DNA of 64,000 nucleotides, from positions 124,001-188,000 of the forward strand of contig JANXBU010000002.1 of NCBI GenBank assembly GCA_025060505.1, in the 5' to 3' direction. This document shows, piece after piece, positions 63,427 to 64,000 of this stretch (its first letter is position 1; every line of letters begins with the position of its first letter). The notes beneath the pieces are model-generated. The model did no database searches and was not told the origin of the DNA. It saw only the letters and a program-made list of their open reading frames with translations. The DNA comes from Candidatus Calescibacterium sp. GTDB lineage: Bacteria; Calescibacteriota; Calescibacteriia; Calescibacteriales; Calescibacteriaceae. The translations under genes and the position numbers were made by a program.

Positions 63427-64000
63427 GTGGATAGAAAAGCAAAATTCCTTATAGTTGAATCTCCTACCAAGGCCAGGAAAATATCTCAGTTTCTCGGTAA
63501 AGATTGGAGGGTTCTTGCTACCTTTGGTCATATAAGAGACCTACCACAAGATAATATGGGTTTTTCTATATCTGATTTACTTCAAGGTTCTGTAAATCTT
63601 TACTTTGAAATAACCAAAGCAAATGTTGTTTCATTCCTTCGCAAAAATATAAGTAGCGATGACGATGTTATAATAGCTTCTGATCCAGATAGAGAAGGAG
63701 AAGCTATTGCTTATCACACCGCTTATGTGCTTGGACTTAAAAATCCCAAGAGAGCTGTTTTTCATGAGATAACAAAAAATGCTGTGCTTTCTGCTATTTC
63801 TAACCCGGGAAAAATAAATATGGACCTCGTTCATGCTCAGATGTCAAGGAGAGTTATTGATAGACTCGTTGGATATACTATCTCTCCGGTTTTGTGGAAG
63901 TTCAGGAAGAACTCTTCTGCTGGTAGGGTTCAGTCAACAGCTCTCCACCTGATCACAGTAAGATGGAACGAGGTTATGAATTTTGATAAAAAAACATATT
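63427..64000 (+). CDS. topA: DNA topoisomerase I, 5' part (runs off right edge)
   Basis: About 191 codons visible from a GTG. The Toprim domain starts KAKFLIVESPTKARKISQFL with the catalytic Glu, and has ASDPDREGEAIAYH (D-x-D-x-E). RRVIDRLVGYTISPVLW and SSAGRVQSTAL begin the next domain. It relaxes negative supercoils by a 5'-phosphotyrosine mechanism; the catalytic Tyr and any zinc fingers lie beyond the window. An ATG eight bases upstream is out of frame. The gene follows tRNA-Ser. Confidence 0.95.
   Translation, partial: MDRKAKFLIVESPTKARKISQFLGKDWRVLATFGHIRDLPQDNMGFSISDLLQGSVNLYFEITKANVVSFLRKNISSDDDVIIASDPDREGEAIAYHTAYVLGLKNPKRAVFHEITKNAVLSAISNPGKINMDLVHAQMSRRVIDRLVGYTISPVLWKFRKNSSAGRVQSTALHLITVRWNEVMNFDKKTY

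Overview
The window is AT-rich (roughly one third G+C by eye) chromosomal DNA of a Gram-negative bacterium. Lipopolysaccharide genes (an LptC-like protein, a family 9 heptosyltransferase), outer-membrane proteins and lipoproteins imply a diderm envelope. Heme A synthase, a CcmB-like protein and NuoG imply aerobic or microaerobic respiration. Arginine is written mostly as AGA and isoleucine often as ATA, a bias common in thermophiles. I cannot assign a phylum from sequence alone; a deep-branching thermophilic lineage would fit. No phage, integrative element, CRISPR array or rRNA was seen. The only mobile-type relic is a decayed PD-(D/E)XK (Rpn-type) nuclease/transposase gene.

Layout. 1-2.6 kb: an exported protein cut by the left edge, an archaeal-looking Rad52/annealing-like protein and a PilO/GspM-like pilus or secretion protein. 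2.6-5.2 kb: a thioesterase, biotin carrier and biotin carboxylase operon. 5.3-8.5 kb: a metal (probably zinc) uptake cluster made of a small His/Cys exported protein, a His-rich outer-membrane protein, a ZnuA-like binding protein and a ZnuB-like permease. 8.5-11.9 kb: a degenerate chemoreceptor-like membrane protein and heme A synthase. 12-21 kb: single genes for ParA, ketopantoate reductase, a Cys-rich lipoprotein, LptC, FtsB-like, heptosyltransferase, purine permease, CbiB/CobD, RnpA, AcpS and a sugar epimerase. 21.5-34.8 kb: the decayed nuclease, a carbamoyltransferase, a solitary rpsS, a branched-chain amino-acid type binding protein, dxs, a lipoprotein, uvrA, an ArsA-like ATPase, a Fur-family regulator and a CcmB-like protein. 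34.9-49.1 kb: two giant exported proteins, transcribed divergently. 49.4-64 kb: FolB-FolK, SbcD, NuoG, a Mla-type ATPase, glutamate dehydrogenase with a cNMP-binding partner, IspD, CheR, a degenerate GGDEF sensor, a GspL-like protein, PheS, tRNA-Ser(GCU) and topA, which is cut by the right edge.

Three themes stand out. First, genes that usually sit in conserved operons are alone here: rpsS, nuoG, pheS, rnpA and the pilus/secretion subunits. Second, many genes have a -10-like hexamer ending only 5-9 bases before the start codon and no Shine-Dalgarno sequence, which suggests leaderless transcription; a few genes for exported proteins instead carry strong AGGAGG-type sites. Third, both giant surface proteins contain a Gly-Cys-Ser motif, hydrophobic helix and basic tail resembling MYXO-CTERM-type sorting signals. 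In the larger one this signal is internal and is followed directly by a second signal peptide and an OmpA-family protein, so it looks like two exported proteins fused into one reading frame.
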